From positions 12,539 through 76,538 of the forward strand of contig CAVAQT010000009.1 in assembly GCA_963590855.1 (NCBI GenBank): a stretch of 64,000 nucleotides of DNA, in the 5' to 3' direction. Shown here piece by piece: positions 52,917 to 59,885 of the stretch (the first letter of the stretch is position 1; each line of letters opens with the position of its first letter). The DNA is from Ruminococcus_C sp963590855. Lineage in GTDB: Bacteria; Bacillota; Clostridia; Oscillospirales; Ruminococcaceae. The position numbers were made by a program, and so were the translations under genes. A model generated the notes under the pieces. It did not search any database. It saw nothing but the letters and a program-made list of their open reading frames with translations, and was not told the DNA's origin.

Positions 52917-52945
52917 ATTATAGCAATTTCCGGTGAAAATGTCAA
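52917..52945 (-). promoter_or_regulatory. Consensus sigma-A promoter of the sugar-uptake operon
   Basis: TTGACA (52940-52945), 17 base spacer, TATAAT (52917-52922), minus strand. Leader about 160 bases. No obvious operator palindrome was seen. Confidence 0.88.
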
Positions 52946-53124
52946 GCGAGTGAAAATCCGGCGCAGTTTTATGTACGTTTTGTGAAAACCGGCAAAAACG
53001 GCGCAATTGCGTGCTTTTTTACACTTTGCCCCACACTTTCTGCAAATCCGTCCTCCGCCGTCCGCAAAAAAAATTTCTGGAAAGCCGTGGAAGTTACAAA
53101 TTGTGCAAGCATCCGCCGCAAAAA

Positions 53125-53580
53125 AGGGCAGCATCACCCGCAGCGTGCTCAGCCCGTCGCCCAGCGGAAATGGCGACGGCAGACTCGCCCAAGGATAGCG
53201 AGCCGCCTGCCCCCCTCCGGGGAATTTTTGTTTTCCGGTACACTATATTCTACCCACACTCTTCACAAACCCGAACCCCAACTGTAGGGGGCGATGCCCA
53301 CATCGCCCCACCCTTTTCAAAAAGGTAAACCACCTCACCGTAGGGGCGAACATCGTTCGCCCAAGCCTCCTCTTCCAGAGGAGGTGCCCGTCAGGGCGGA
53401 GGAGTCTCTCGTCCCCCTTGAAAAGGGGACGGCTCGGTAAGAGATGTCACCGTAGGTGACAGGGGAATTCGTAGGGGCGAACATTGTTCGCCCGAAAGCC
53501 TCCCTTGAAAAGGGAGGTGGCGCGCAGCGCCGGAGGGATCTTGTAAAACTCTCCACCCACATCGCCCCACCCTCTCCAAC
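53125..53580. repeat. Mosaic intergenic repeat block 3
   Basis: A GCGTGCTCAGCCCGTCGCCC and CCCCTCCGGGGAATTTTTG unit (53135-53240), then two GTAGGGGCGAACATYGTTCG palindromes (53340 and 53471), CCTCCTCTTCCAGAGGAGG with TGCCCGTCAGGGCGGAGGAG (53367-53406) and CCCTTGAAAAGGGAGGTGGC with GCGCAGCGCCGGAGGGAT (53505-53541). No gene; short frames here are repeat read-through. Confidence 0.85.
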
Positions 53581-53625
53581 CAAAAACCAACTGCACACAC
53601 CCCACAAAAAAATCCAGCTTGCCAC

Positions 53626-53654
53626 TTGACAAACCGGAAAAAATCGTGTATTAT
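53626..53654 (+). promoter_or_regulatory. Promoter of antisense RNA, module 1
   Basis: TTGACA (53626-53631), 17 base spacer, TATTAT (53649-53654). Confidence 0.82.
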
Positions 53655-53660
53655 AAAAAT

Positions 53661-53750
53661 AGAAAGAGCATACCGGTAGACGGTTGCTCCCATGAATAAG
53701 GATAAAAGAAATAATCGCCTTATGTAGGAGTGGGGCGGTTATTTCTTTTT
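53661..53750 (+). ncRNA. Candidate antitoxin RNA, module 1
   Basis: An RNA of about 90 nt from the promoter at 53626 to the terminator GAAATAATCGCC/GGCGGTTATTTC followed by TTTTT (53708-53750). Its 3' end overlaps the end of the toxin gene on the other strand, so the two RNAs are complementary there (TxpA/RatA type). It codes for no plausible protein. Confidence 0.7.
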
Positions 53751-53849
53751 GTGATCGTTATGGAAAATTGCATATAACAAGGATGCAAAAGCAGTCAAAA
53801 ATGTCAGAAACGTTAAGAGCTCTGACCATGTCACATAATGTTCCATCAT
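53739..53849 (-). CDS. Small hydrophobic type I toxin-like peptide, module 1
   Basis: A 36-residue peptide: MMEHYVTWSELLTFLTFL, then TAFASLLYAIFHNDHKKK, one transmembrane helix and a basic tail, like holin-like TxpA/BsrG-type toxins. GGGAGGTGAT precedes the ATG at 53847-53849. The promoter is at 53926-53955. The coding end overlaps the convergent RNA 53661-53750. Toxicity is inferred from size, topology and arrangement. Confidence 0.75.
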   Translation of the reverse strand: MMEHYVTWSELLTFLTFLTAFASLLYAIFHNDHKKK

Positions 53850-53925
53850 ATCACCTCCCATCGTACAAAGTACATGGGAGCTGGAAATCAAACCGTCCAC
53901 CGTTTTCGGTATGCCCTTGTGTATA

Positions 53926-53955
53926 ATTATAGCATATTCCATCGAAAACTGTCAA
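53926..53955 (-). promoter_or_regulatory. Promoter of toxin gene, module 1
   Basis: TTGACA (53950-53955), 18 base spacer, TATAAT (53926-53931), minus strand; leader about 75 bases. Confidence 0.82.
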
Positions 53956-53988
53956 GCCGCAACCCCACAAAAAAATCCAGCTTGCCCC

Positions 53989-54017
53989 TTGACAAACCGG
54001 ATGGAAACGGGTATAAT
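53989..54017 (+). promoter_or_regulatory. Promoter of antisense RNA, module 2
   Basis: TTGACA (53989-53994), 17 base spacer, TATAAT (54012-54017). Confidence 0.83.
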
Positions 54018-54023
54018 GAAGAT

Positions 54024-54118
54024 AGAAAGAGCATACCGGTAGACGGTTGCTCCCATGGAAAAAGGTAAAAAGATTTAACCGCTTTCAGTTTGGTCGCTTA
54101 GGGCGGTTATTTCTTTTT
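54024..54118 (+). ncRNA. Candidate antitoxin RNA, module 2
   Basis: Same layout as module 1. The 5' part (AGCATACCGGTAGACGGTTG) is identical; the middle differs; the terminator is AACCGC/GCGGTT followed by ATTTCTTTTT. It overlaps the toxin 2 gene end. Confidence 0.7.
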
Positions 54119-54217
54119 ATGATCGTTATGGAAAATTGCATATAACAAGGATGCAAAAGCAGTCAAAAATGTCAGAAACGTTAAGAGCTCTGACCATGTC
54201 ACATAATGTTCCATCAT
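54107..54217 (-). CDS. Type I toxin-like peptide, module 2 (identical to module 1)
   Basis: The 36-residue product is the same as that of module 1, and the surrounding DNA (54115-54290) is nearly identical to 53747-53922, so the module was duplicated recently as a unit of about 365 bases. Same ribosome binding site and basic tail HNDHKKK. Confidence 0.75.
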   Translation of the reverse strand: MMEHYVTWSELLTFLTFLTAFASLLYAIFHNDHKKK

Positions 54218-54293
54218 ATCACCTCCCATCGTACAAAGTACATGGGAGCTGGAAATCAAACCGTCCACCGTTTTCGGTATGCCCTTGTGTATA

Positions 54294-54323
54294 ATTATAC
54301 CACATCATGCCGAAAACTGTCAA
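54294..54323 (-). promoter_or_regulatory. Promoter of toxin gene, module 2
   Basis: TTGACA (54318-54323), 18 base spacer, TATAAT (54294-54299), minus strand. Confidence 0.82.
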
Positions 54324-54379
54324 GCCGCAACCCCACAAAAAAATCCGGCTTGCTCCTTTTCAAAACGGAAAATAGTCAC

Positions 54380-54690
54380 CCACCGTAGGGGCGAACATCG
54401 TTCGCCCGAAAGCCTCCCTTGAAAAGGGAGGTGGCGCGCAGCGCCGGAGGGATTTTGTAAAACTTTCCGCCCACATCGCCCCACCCTTTTCAAAAAGGTA
54501 AACCGCCTCACTGTAGGGGCGAACATTGTTCGCCCCTACCTCCTCAGTCAAGCTTACGGCTTGCCAGCTCCTCTGTAGAGGAGCCAAAAGAAAGCCTCCT
54601 CTTCCAGAGGAGATGCCCGTCAGGGCGGAGGAGTCTTTAAGCCTCCCTTGAAAAGGGAGGTGGCGCGCAGCGCCGGAGGGATCTTGTAAA
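54380..54690. repeat. Mosaic intergenic repeat block 4, between toxin modules 2 and 3
   Basis: Two palindromes GGGGCGAACATYGTTCGCCC (54388 and 54515), two copies of CCCTTGAAAAGGGAGGTGGC with GCGCAGCGCCGGAGGGAT (about 54416 and 54644), one CTCAGTCAAGCTTACGGCTT with GCCAGCTCCTCTGTAGAGG (54543-54582) and one CCTCTTCCAGAGGAGATGCC (54597). Inserted between modules that otherwise lie in tandem. Confidence 0.85.
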
Positions 54691-54767
54691 ACTCTCCGCC
54701 CACACCGCCCCACCATCTTCAATCAAAAACCAACTGCACAACTCCGCAAAAAAATCCGGCTTGCCCC

Positions 54768-54796
54768 TTGACAAACCGGAAAAAATCGTGTATCAT
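54768..54796 (+). promoter_or_regulatory. Promoter of antisense RNA, module 3
   Basis: TTGACA (54768-54773), 17 base spacer, TATCAT (54791-54796). Confidence 0.75.
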
Positions 54797-54802
54797 AAAA
54801 AT

Positions 54803-54896
54803 AGAAAGAGCACATCGGAAACGGTCTGCTCCCACAATTAGAAATGTTATCGAAATAACCGTCTAAGTTGGCAAGCTCAGGGCGGTTATTTCCGTT
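54803..54896 (+). ncRNA. Candidate antitoxin RNA, module 3
   Basis: About 90 nt, ending in GAAATAACCG...CGGTTATTTC then CGTTTATT (weaker U tract than modules 1 and 2). Overlaps the end of the toxin 3 gene. Confidence 0.6.
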
Positions 54897-54969
54897 TATT
54901 GCGGTTTTGCAAAATCAAAATGATATCGCATACAACATTGCACAAAGCAAAAAACTCCATCCAAGTCAT
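54886..54969 (-). CDS. Diverged type I toxin-like peptide, module 3
   Basis: A 27-residue peptide, MTWMEFFALCNVVCDIILI then LQNRNKRK: one hydrophobic helix and a basic tail, with the same promoter and convergent RNA layout as modules 1 and 2 but a different sequence. GGGAG precedes the ATG at 54967-54969. Too short for normal gene calling. Confidence 0.65.
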   Translation of the reverse strand: MTWMEFFALCNVVCDIILILQNRNKRK

Positions 54970-55049
54970 CGCAATCACTCCCTTCCGGGAGCAGGATTAG
55001 ACCGCCGAATACACATACTATGTACCCGTTCCAATGCACTCTGACTGTT

Positions 55050-55079
55050 ATTATATCACATCATGCCGAAAACTGTCAA
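55050..55079 (-). promoter_or_regulatory. Promoter of toxin gene, module 3
   Basis: TTGACA (55074-55079), 18 base spacer, TATAAT (55050-55055), minus strand; the -35 region is identical to those of modules 1 and 2. Confidence 0.8.
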
Positions 55080-55093
55080 GCCGCAACCCCCGC

Positions 55094-55135
55094 AAAAAAA
55101 CGGAGACCCGATCGAACTCGGTGTCTCCGTTTTTT
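55094..55135. terminator. Bidirectional terminator after the beta-helix gene
   Basis: AAAAACGGAGAC pairs with GTCTCCGTTTTT, with an inner CCGA/TCGG helix; runs of A and T on both sides. Confidence 0.85.
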
Positions 55136-55248
55136 CTGCGCCTGTACCGGCGCTGACAGGGGTTGGATGAGGGGTATATGCGTTTACCTGAAATAGGCAT
55201 ATTTCATGGAGAATATAATGTCTGCCGGCGCATCAAATGCGCCTGTGC

Positions 55249-58200
55249 TCAAAACGGGCGGTTGTTTCCGCCGCCGCCCCAGCCGCTGTTGCCGCCGGAG
55301 CTTGCAGACACGGCCGTACCGCCGCTGATCGTTCCGCCGTAGCCGCAGCGATTCGTGCTGTCCTGGCTTGCAAAATACGTCGTGCCGGAAAGTGTGCCGC
55401 CGGTGTAGCAGGTGACACTGGATTCCGCACTGCACATTACCATTTCCGAAGAGCCGTTGGGCAGGGTGAATGTGGCAAGCACATTGCCGCTGGCATCTGT
55501 AAAGGTAATGGTCTGACCGGCAGAGACAGAGGTCGTGGACAGGAAGGAATAGCTGCTGGGTGTTTCAAACATGTCGCTGCTGCCTGCCGCAATGACCGTG
55601 CCGCCGGAATAGGTGATGGAGTTGTTGCTGTCGCCGCAGTCCAGCGGGCCGTTTCCGCCGCCGGTCTGAGAAACAAAGACATAGCCGCCGTTGAAGTAGA
55701 TGTTGCCGTTGGAGTCCAGACCGTCTCCGCCTGCATTCACATAGGCATAGCCGCCGTTAAAGGTCATGGTCTGGCTGCCGTCACTGGAGTTTCCGCCGCC
55801 GGGGCCGCCCCAGCCGCCTTGACCCCAGCCGCCGTTATTGTTGTTACCGCTGCTGTCTGCGCCGCCTGCGGCATTATAGCCGTCGTCGCTGGAGGTCACC
55901 ATAACTGTACCGCTGTTCTGGGTGATATCCACACCCTCAATGCCCTCATAGGACTTAGTGATGTTCACATAGGGTGCGTCATAACCGCCGCCGGTGCTGC
56001 CGATGATGAGCGCATGGTCACTGTGCGCGCCGTCGTCTGCCGTCGCCAGTGTCATGCTGCCGCCCAGCAGCTGCATATCGCCGCCGCAGTGCAGGCTGTC
56101 GTCAGAGGAGTCGATGGTGATCGTGCCGCCGTTGATGATGAGATCACCGCCGCTCTGCCAGGTCGTGCCGGCTTCGTCATATACACCCACAGCCTTGATG
56201 CCCTTGGCGCTGATGTCGGTCTTGTTGGAGTTGCCGTCGTTGCCTCCCATGCCGCCGCCCCAGCCGCCGTTGCCGCCGGATGCGCTGCCGCTGAAGTTCG
56301 AGCCCTGATAGGTGGTGATGTTCAGCTCGCCGCCGTTCATGGTAAAGGTCTGCTCCGCCTGGATGCCGTCTGCATAGGAATCAATGTTGACCGTGCCGCC
56401 GTTGATGGTGATATAGCCCTTGCCGTCCTCGTCGGAGTTGGTCTTGATGCCGTCGCCGCCAAAGCTGTCGTTGTTGGTGTTCACCGTCACAGACAGACTG
56501 CTGTAATCGGTGGCATCCGGGTCGCCGATGCGTACCGAATCATTGCCGCGGATGCCGTCGTCTGCGGCATTGACGGTAATATTGCCGTTCCAGATCTTGA
56601 GGTCATTCTTGCAGACAATGCCGTCCTCGGTGTTGCCGTTGACGATGAGCGTACCCTTGCCCTTGAGCTTCAGATCATCCCGGGAGAAGATCGCGCCGTT
56701 GACCGTATTGGTATTGCCGTCGCTGTCCACATAGGTGTCCGTGTGGGAAGTGCCGTCCGAAATGGTGTTGGTAGTGCCGTTCTTGGCGGAGATCTGTACC
56801 TCATCGCCGATGGCCTCTACATAGATCGGGGCAACACTGTCGTTGGACAAGGTCAGTCCCTCCAGATTCAGAACGACTTTGCCCTCCGGCTCTGCGGTCT
56901 TATCCACATTGACGGCAAGCTGTCCGCTGGCGCTCTCGCCGCTGACGGAAATTTCACTGGATGCCGTAACGGTGACATTTGCCCCGGAAATGGTCAGATT
57001 GGACGGATTCGCCACCGTATCGCCGGAAGCGTTGGTAGCCGTCACGCTGTTGCCGCTGTAGACCAGGGCAGTGACCACGCTGTCATCGGACGGAAGCACG
57101 CTGCCGCCGGACAGTTCCTTGACATCGGTGAACTTGGTGGGTGTTCCGGTCATGGCAAAAGTGCCGTTGTCCGAACCGCTGTGGGTCATCTGCGTGCCGC
57201 CGGTATAGAGGTTATAGTTTGCCGAAGCGGAAAGCTTTGCGCCGCTGGCCAGTACATAGCTGAACTTCTTCACCGGTGTCATGTCATAGACCGTGCTGCT
57301 GCCCTGTTTCAGCGTAACGGCATTGCCCTTCTTCCACTCTGCGGCATAGTCCAGCTGTACCACGCCCTGAGTGCATCCGGAGGTATCCAGAGCGACTGCC
57401 GCACCGGAAGCATTCATGCCGAATGCATAATCCGTAGCTGTCGCCAGCACCTCGCCGCCGGTAATGGCGAGCGTGCCGTTTTCATCCAGGGTAAAGCCCC
57501 GGTCGCCGCTGGCGATCACCGTGCCGCCGGAGATGCTGAGGGCAGTTGCCGCCTGCACCGCGTCATTTCCTGCCTTCACTGTCACCGTACCGGAGAGGAT
57601 GGAAACGTCCTCCTTCGAGGATTTCAGACCGTCTGCGGAAGAGGTGATGGAAACCGCTGCGCCGTCCACCTCCAGGGTATTGTTCGCCCGGATGGCATCC
57701 GCATCGGAAGTGTCGTCCACATCGGTGTTAACGACCACCGTGCCGCCGTTGAGCTTGATATCATCCTTCGAGCGAATGCCGGTGTTCATGCTGCTGGTGA
57801 TGTTCAGCGAGCCGGTGCTGTTCTTGGTAACGGTAATATCACAGTCGCCGTAGATGACGCCGCTGGTATCCGCATTGGCTTCCGCGGCAGTGTCCGTCAG
57901 GGTATTCGTGCCGCCGCAGGTGAGTTTCAGCTTCTTGGCGCTCTGTGCCAGAATACACGGCGCGCCGGTAGAAGATGTCATGGTCACATCCTGGAGGAAC
58001 AGCGAAACTGCGTCAGAATCGGCAGTGGTATCCGGTACGTTCACCAGGATCTGTCCGTCTGTGATCGAGCCGTCCACGGTATAATTGCCGGAAGCGGAAA
58101 TGGTGACCGTCTTGCCGGAAACGGCAGTGACACCCTTGGTGTCGCCGTCTACAGTAATGCCGCTGTCACTGAGGTGGATGGCGATGGCGTCGCTGACCGG

Positions 58201-58503
58201 ATCGGTATTCGCTGCCATCTGGCGGAGCTTTGTCAGATCCATGCCGTTGACCGTGCCGTCACCGGTGACATCTGCGTTGGCGTACTGTGCCGCCGTGAGG
58301 GGCGTGCTTCCCAGAAGAGCCGCCTGCAAAATGGCTGCATCTGCGGCAGTGACTGCGCCGTCCCCGTTGAGGTCGCCGGACGCGGCGGATGCTGCCCCGG
58401 CAGAAACTGCCAGCACAGAGGGAATGGCAGCCGTGCAGAGCATAGACAATGCGATCACGCCTGCTGTGGTTTTCCGCGCATAGCGGTGCTTTGTTTTTTT
58501 CAT
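55249..58503 (-). CDS. Secreted dockerin protein with carbohydrate-binding beta-helix domains
   Basis: A 1084-residue protein: signal peptide (1-40), an N-terminal dockerin (about 42-100) with two calcium loops (DLNGDGAVTAADAAIL and DVTGDGTVNGMDLTKL), and two long parallel beta-helix regions (about 110-480 and 500-1000) of the PF14262 (Cthe_2159) type, with repeated turns such as INGGTITIDSSDDSL and ADGIQAEQTFTMNGGEL. Gly/Trp/Asn-rich insertions occur near 800, 900 and the end (GWGGGMGGN, GGWGQGGWGG). Members bind pectic polymers. An N-terminal dockerin is unusual. AAAGGAG precedes the ATG at 58501-58503. Confidence 0.87.
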   Translation of the reverse strand: MKKTKHRYARKTTAGVIALSMLCTAAIPSVLAVSAGAASAASGDLNGDGAVTAADAAILQAALLGSTPLTAAQYANADVTGDGTVNGMDLTKLRQMAANTDPVSDAIAIHLSDSGITVDGDTKGVTAVSGKTVTISASGNYTVDGSITDGQILVNVPDTTADSDAVSLFLQDVTMTSSTGAPCILAQSAKKLKLTCGGTNTLTDTAAEANADTSGVIYGDCDITVTKNSTGSLNITSSMNTGIRSKDDIKLNGGTVVVNTDVDDTSDADAIRANNTLEVDGAAVSITSSADGLKSSKEDVSILSGTVTVKAGNDAVQAATALSISGGTVIASGDRGFTLDENGTLAITGGEVLATATDYAFGMNASGAAVALDTSGCTQGVVQLDYAAEWKKGNAVTLKQGSSTVYDMTPVKKFSYVLASGAKLSASANYNLYTGGTQMTHSGSDNGTFAMTGTPTKFTDVKELSGGSVLPSDDSVVTALVYSGNSVTATNASGDTVANPSNLTISGANVTVTASSEISVSGESASGQLAVNVDKTAEPEGKVVLNLEGLTLSNDSVAPIYVEAIGDEVQISAKNGTTNTISDGTSHTDTYVDSDGNTNTVNGAIFSRDDLKLKGKGTLIVNGNTEDGIVCKNDLKIWNGNITVNAADDGIRGNDSVRIGDPDATDYSSLSVTVNTNNDSFGGDGIKTNSDEDGKGYITINGGTVNIDSYADGIQAEQTFTMNGGELNITTYQGSNFSGSASGGNGGWGGGMGGNDGNSNKTDISAKGIKAVGVYDEAGTTWQSGGDLIINGGTITIDSSDDSLHCGGDMQLLGGSMTLATADDGAHSDHALIIGSTGGGYDAPYVNITKSYEGIEGVDITQNSGTVMVTSSDDGYNAAGGADSSGNNNNGGWGQGGWGGPGGGNSSDGSQTMTFNGGYAYVNAGGDGLDSNGNIYFNGGYVFVSQTGGGNGPLDCGDSNNSITYSGGTVIAAGSSDMFETPSSYSFLSTTSVSAGQTITFTDASGNVLATFTLPNGSSEMVMCSAESSVTCYTGGTLSGTTYFASQDSTNRCGYGGTISGGTAVSASSGGNSGWGGGGNNRPF

Positions 58504-58685
58504 GTAGTTCACTTCTCCTTTGTCACAATCTGTTGCGGAGTTTGTCCCCTGCCCTCGGAACAGCGGCAGTATGCCGCAAGGCAGGAATTGGAAGATGAGA
58601 AGCGGAAGTGCATTTCCATGGCCATGCCGCCGTGGAAGCACACCCTAAGGCAGATTCAAACACTCTGCCTTTCCTGTTACAACAC

Positions 58686-58717
58686 AGTATAAACCACCTT
58701 TCTTAAAGATTCCTTAA
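58686..58717 (-). promoter_or_regulatory. Promoter of the beta-helix gene with TTAAG direct repeats in place of a -35 box
   Basis: TATACT (58686-58691) has no good -35 box at 17 bases. Instead two TTAAG copies 11 bases apart (58702-58706 and 58713-58717) cover that place, the form of an OmpR/PhoB-type activator site. Confidence 0.45.
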
Positions 58718-59610
58718 AACGCGGTGTGCTCAGCCCGTCGCCCAAGGATGGCGAGCCGCCGCTGAGCCTTACCCCCCGATTCAACGGAGAAAAAAGGGCA
58801 GCGTCACGGCGGACAAGCCGCCTGCTCCCCCCTCCGGGGAATCTCTGTTTTTGGTACACGATAATGGCGCGCTGCAACCATATATCGTAGGGGCGAACAT
58901 TGTTCGCCCGAAGCCTCCTCTCCTAGAGGAGGTGCCCGACAGGGCGGAGGAGTCCCTCGTCCCCCTTGAAAAGGGGGATGTCACCGCAGGTGACAGGGGG
59001 ATCGTAGGGCTCGCCACCCACATCGCCCTATCCTTTCCCAAAAGGCAACCCATCCCACCGTAGGGGCGAACATCGTTCGCCCGAGCCTCCTCAGTCAAGC
59101 CGACGGCTTGCCAGCTCCTCTGGGAGAGGAGCCAAAAGAAAGCCTCCTCTCCTAGAGGAGGTGCCCGTCAGGGCGGAGGAGTCTCTCGTCCCCCTTGAAA
59201 AGGGGGATGTCACCGCAGGTGACAGGGGGATCGTAGGGCTCGCCGCCCACATCTCCCCGTCCCCTTTTCAAAGAGGTAAACCACCCACCGTAGGGGCGAA
59301 CATCGTTCGCCCGCGGTTTCCCAACAACATTGCCCTAGGAAAAATGTTTCGGACGTATTTCGGGCGAACACTGTTCGCCCCTACAAATGCACACGCATAA
59401 AACGAAATGCATAGGTATCCATGCGAACCCCATTCCCTGAAGCCTCCTCTCCCAGAGGAGGTGCCCGTCAGGGCGGAGGAGTCTTTAAGCCTCCCTTGAA
59501 AAGGGAGGTGGCGCGCAGCGCCGGAGGGATTTCGCAGGGGGCGCTGCCCACATCTCCCCACCCTTTCCAACACCACTGCCCTAGGAAAAATGTTTCGGGC
59601 GTACTCCGCA
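58718..59610. repeat. Mosaic intergenic repeat block 5 (largest)
   Basis: It begins with the GTGCTCAGCCCGTCGCCCAA ... CCCCTCCGGGGAATCTCTG unit (58722-58850). Four GGGCGAAC/GTTCGCCC palindromes follow (about 58891, 59063, 59293, 59361), then three CCTCCTCTCCYAGAGGAGG modules with GTGCCCGTCAGGGCGGAGG, two TCCCCCTTGAAAAGGGGGAT with GTCACCGCAGGTGACAGGGG, and two CCTAGGAAAAATGTTTCGG modules (59334, 59581). No gene; short frames are read-through of repeats. Confidence 0.87.
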
Positions 59611-59677
59611 CATCCCCGCCCAAATAAGGCAGAATTTTGGAAAAGCTGTTAAATTCCCCGTGGATGCGCCGAAGCCC

Positions 59678-59706
59678 TTGACAAATCGACAAAAAAAGAG
59701 TATGAT
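59678..59706 (+). promoter_or_regulatory. Sigma-A promoter of guaB
   Basis: TTGACA (59678-59683), 17 base spacer, TATGAT (59701-59706). Confidence 0.82.
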
Positions 59707-59712
59707 AAATAC

Positions 59713-59885
59713 AATAACCTGATGACGAACCTGTCCGCCGATTCTGTGGACAGGTTCTCTGGAATCCGGGCAAACGCCCGTTCCGGGAAAACAGATGGAC
59801 GGCTTTGTGAAGGACACGCACCACTCATTATTTTTTGCGGCAGCCCTTTGTGAGACCGATCCGGAAAGATTGAGGAGGGCATTCA
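59713..59885 (+). other. Structured 5' leader of guaB
   Basis: About 170 nt. AACCTGTCC (59729-59737) pairs with GGACAGGTT (59748-59756), and GGAATCCGGGC folds with GCCCGTTCCGG just after (59759-59788). It does not match the purine riboswitch core, and no terminator hairpin with a U tract is visible. It could be a regulatory leader of unknown type. Confidence 0.4.

Noticed and set aside
53280..53720. Short frames of 60-105 residues inside repeat blocks
   Set aside because: They translate palindromic repeats, recur in several frames and have no ribosome binding sites.
42625..58692. Very long plus-strand frames opposite the sugar-uptake and beta-helix genes (for example 42625-45324 and 55237-58692)
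   Set aside because: They mirror real minus-strand genes in a GC-rich genome, lack ribosome binding sites and promoters, and have no family motifs.
59713..59885. Guanine riboswitch in front of guaB
   Set aside because: The conserved purine aptamer loops and three-way junction sequence are absent.
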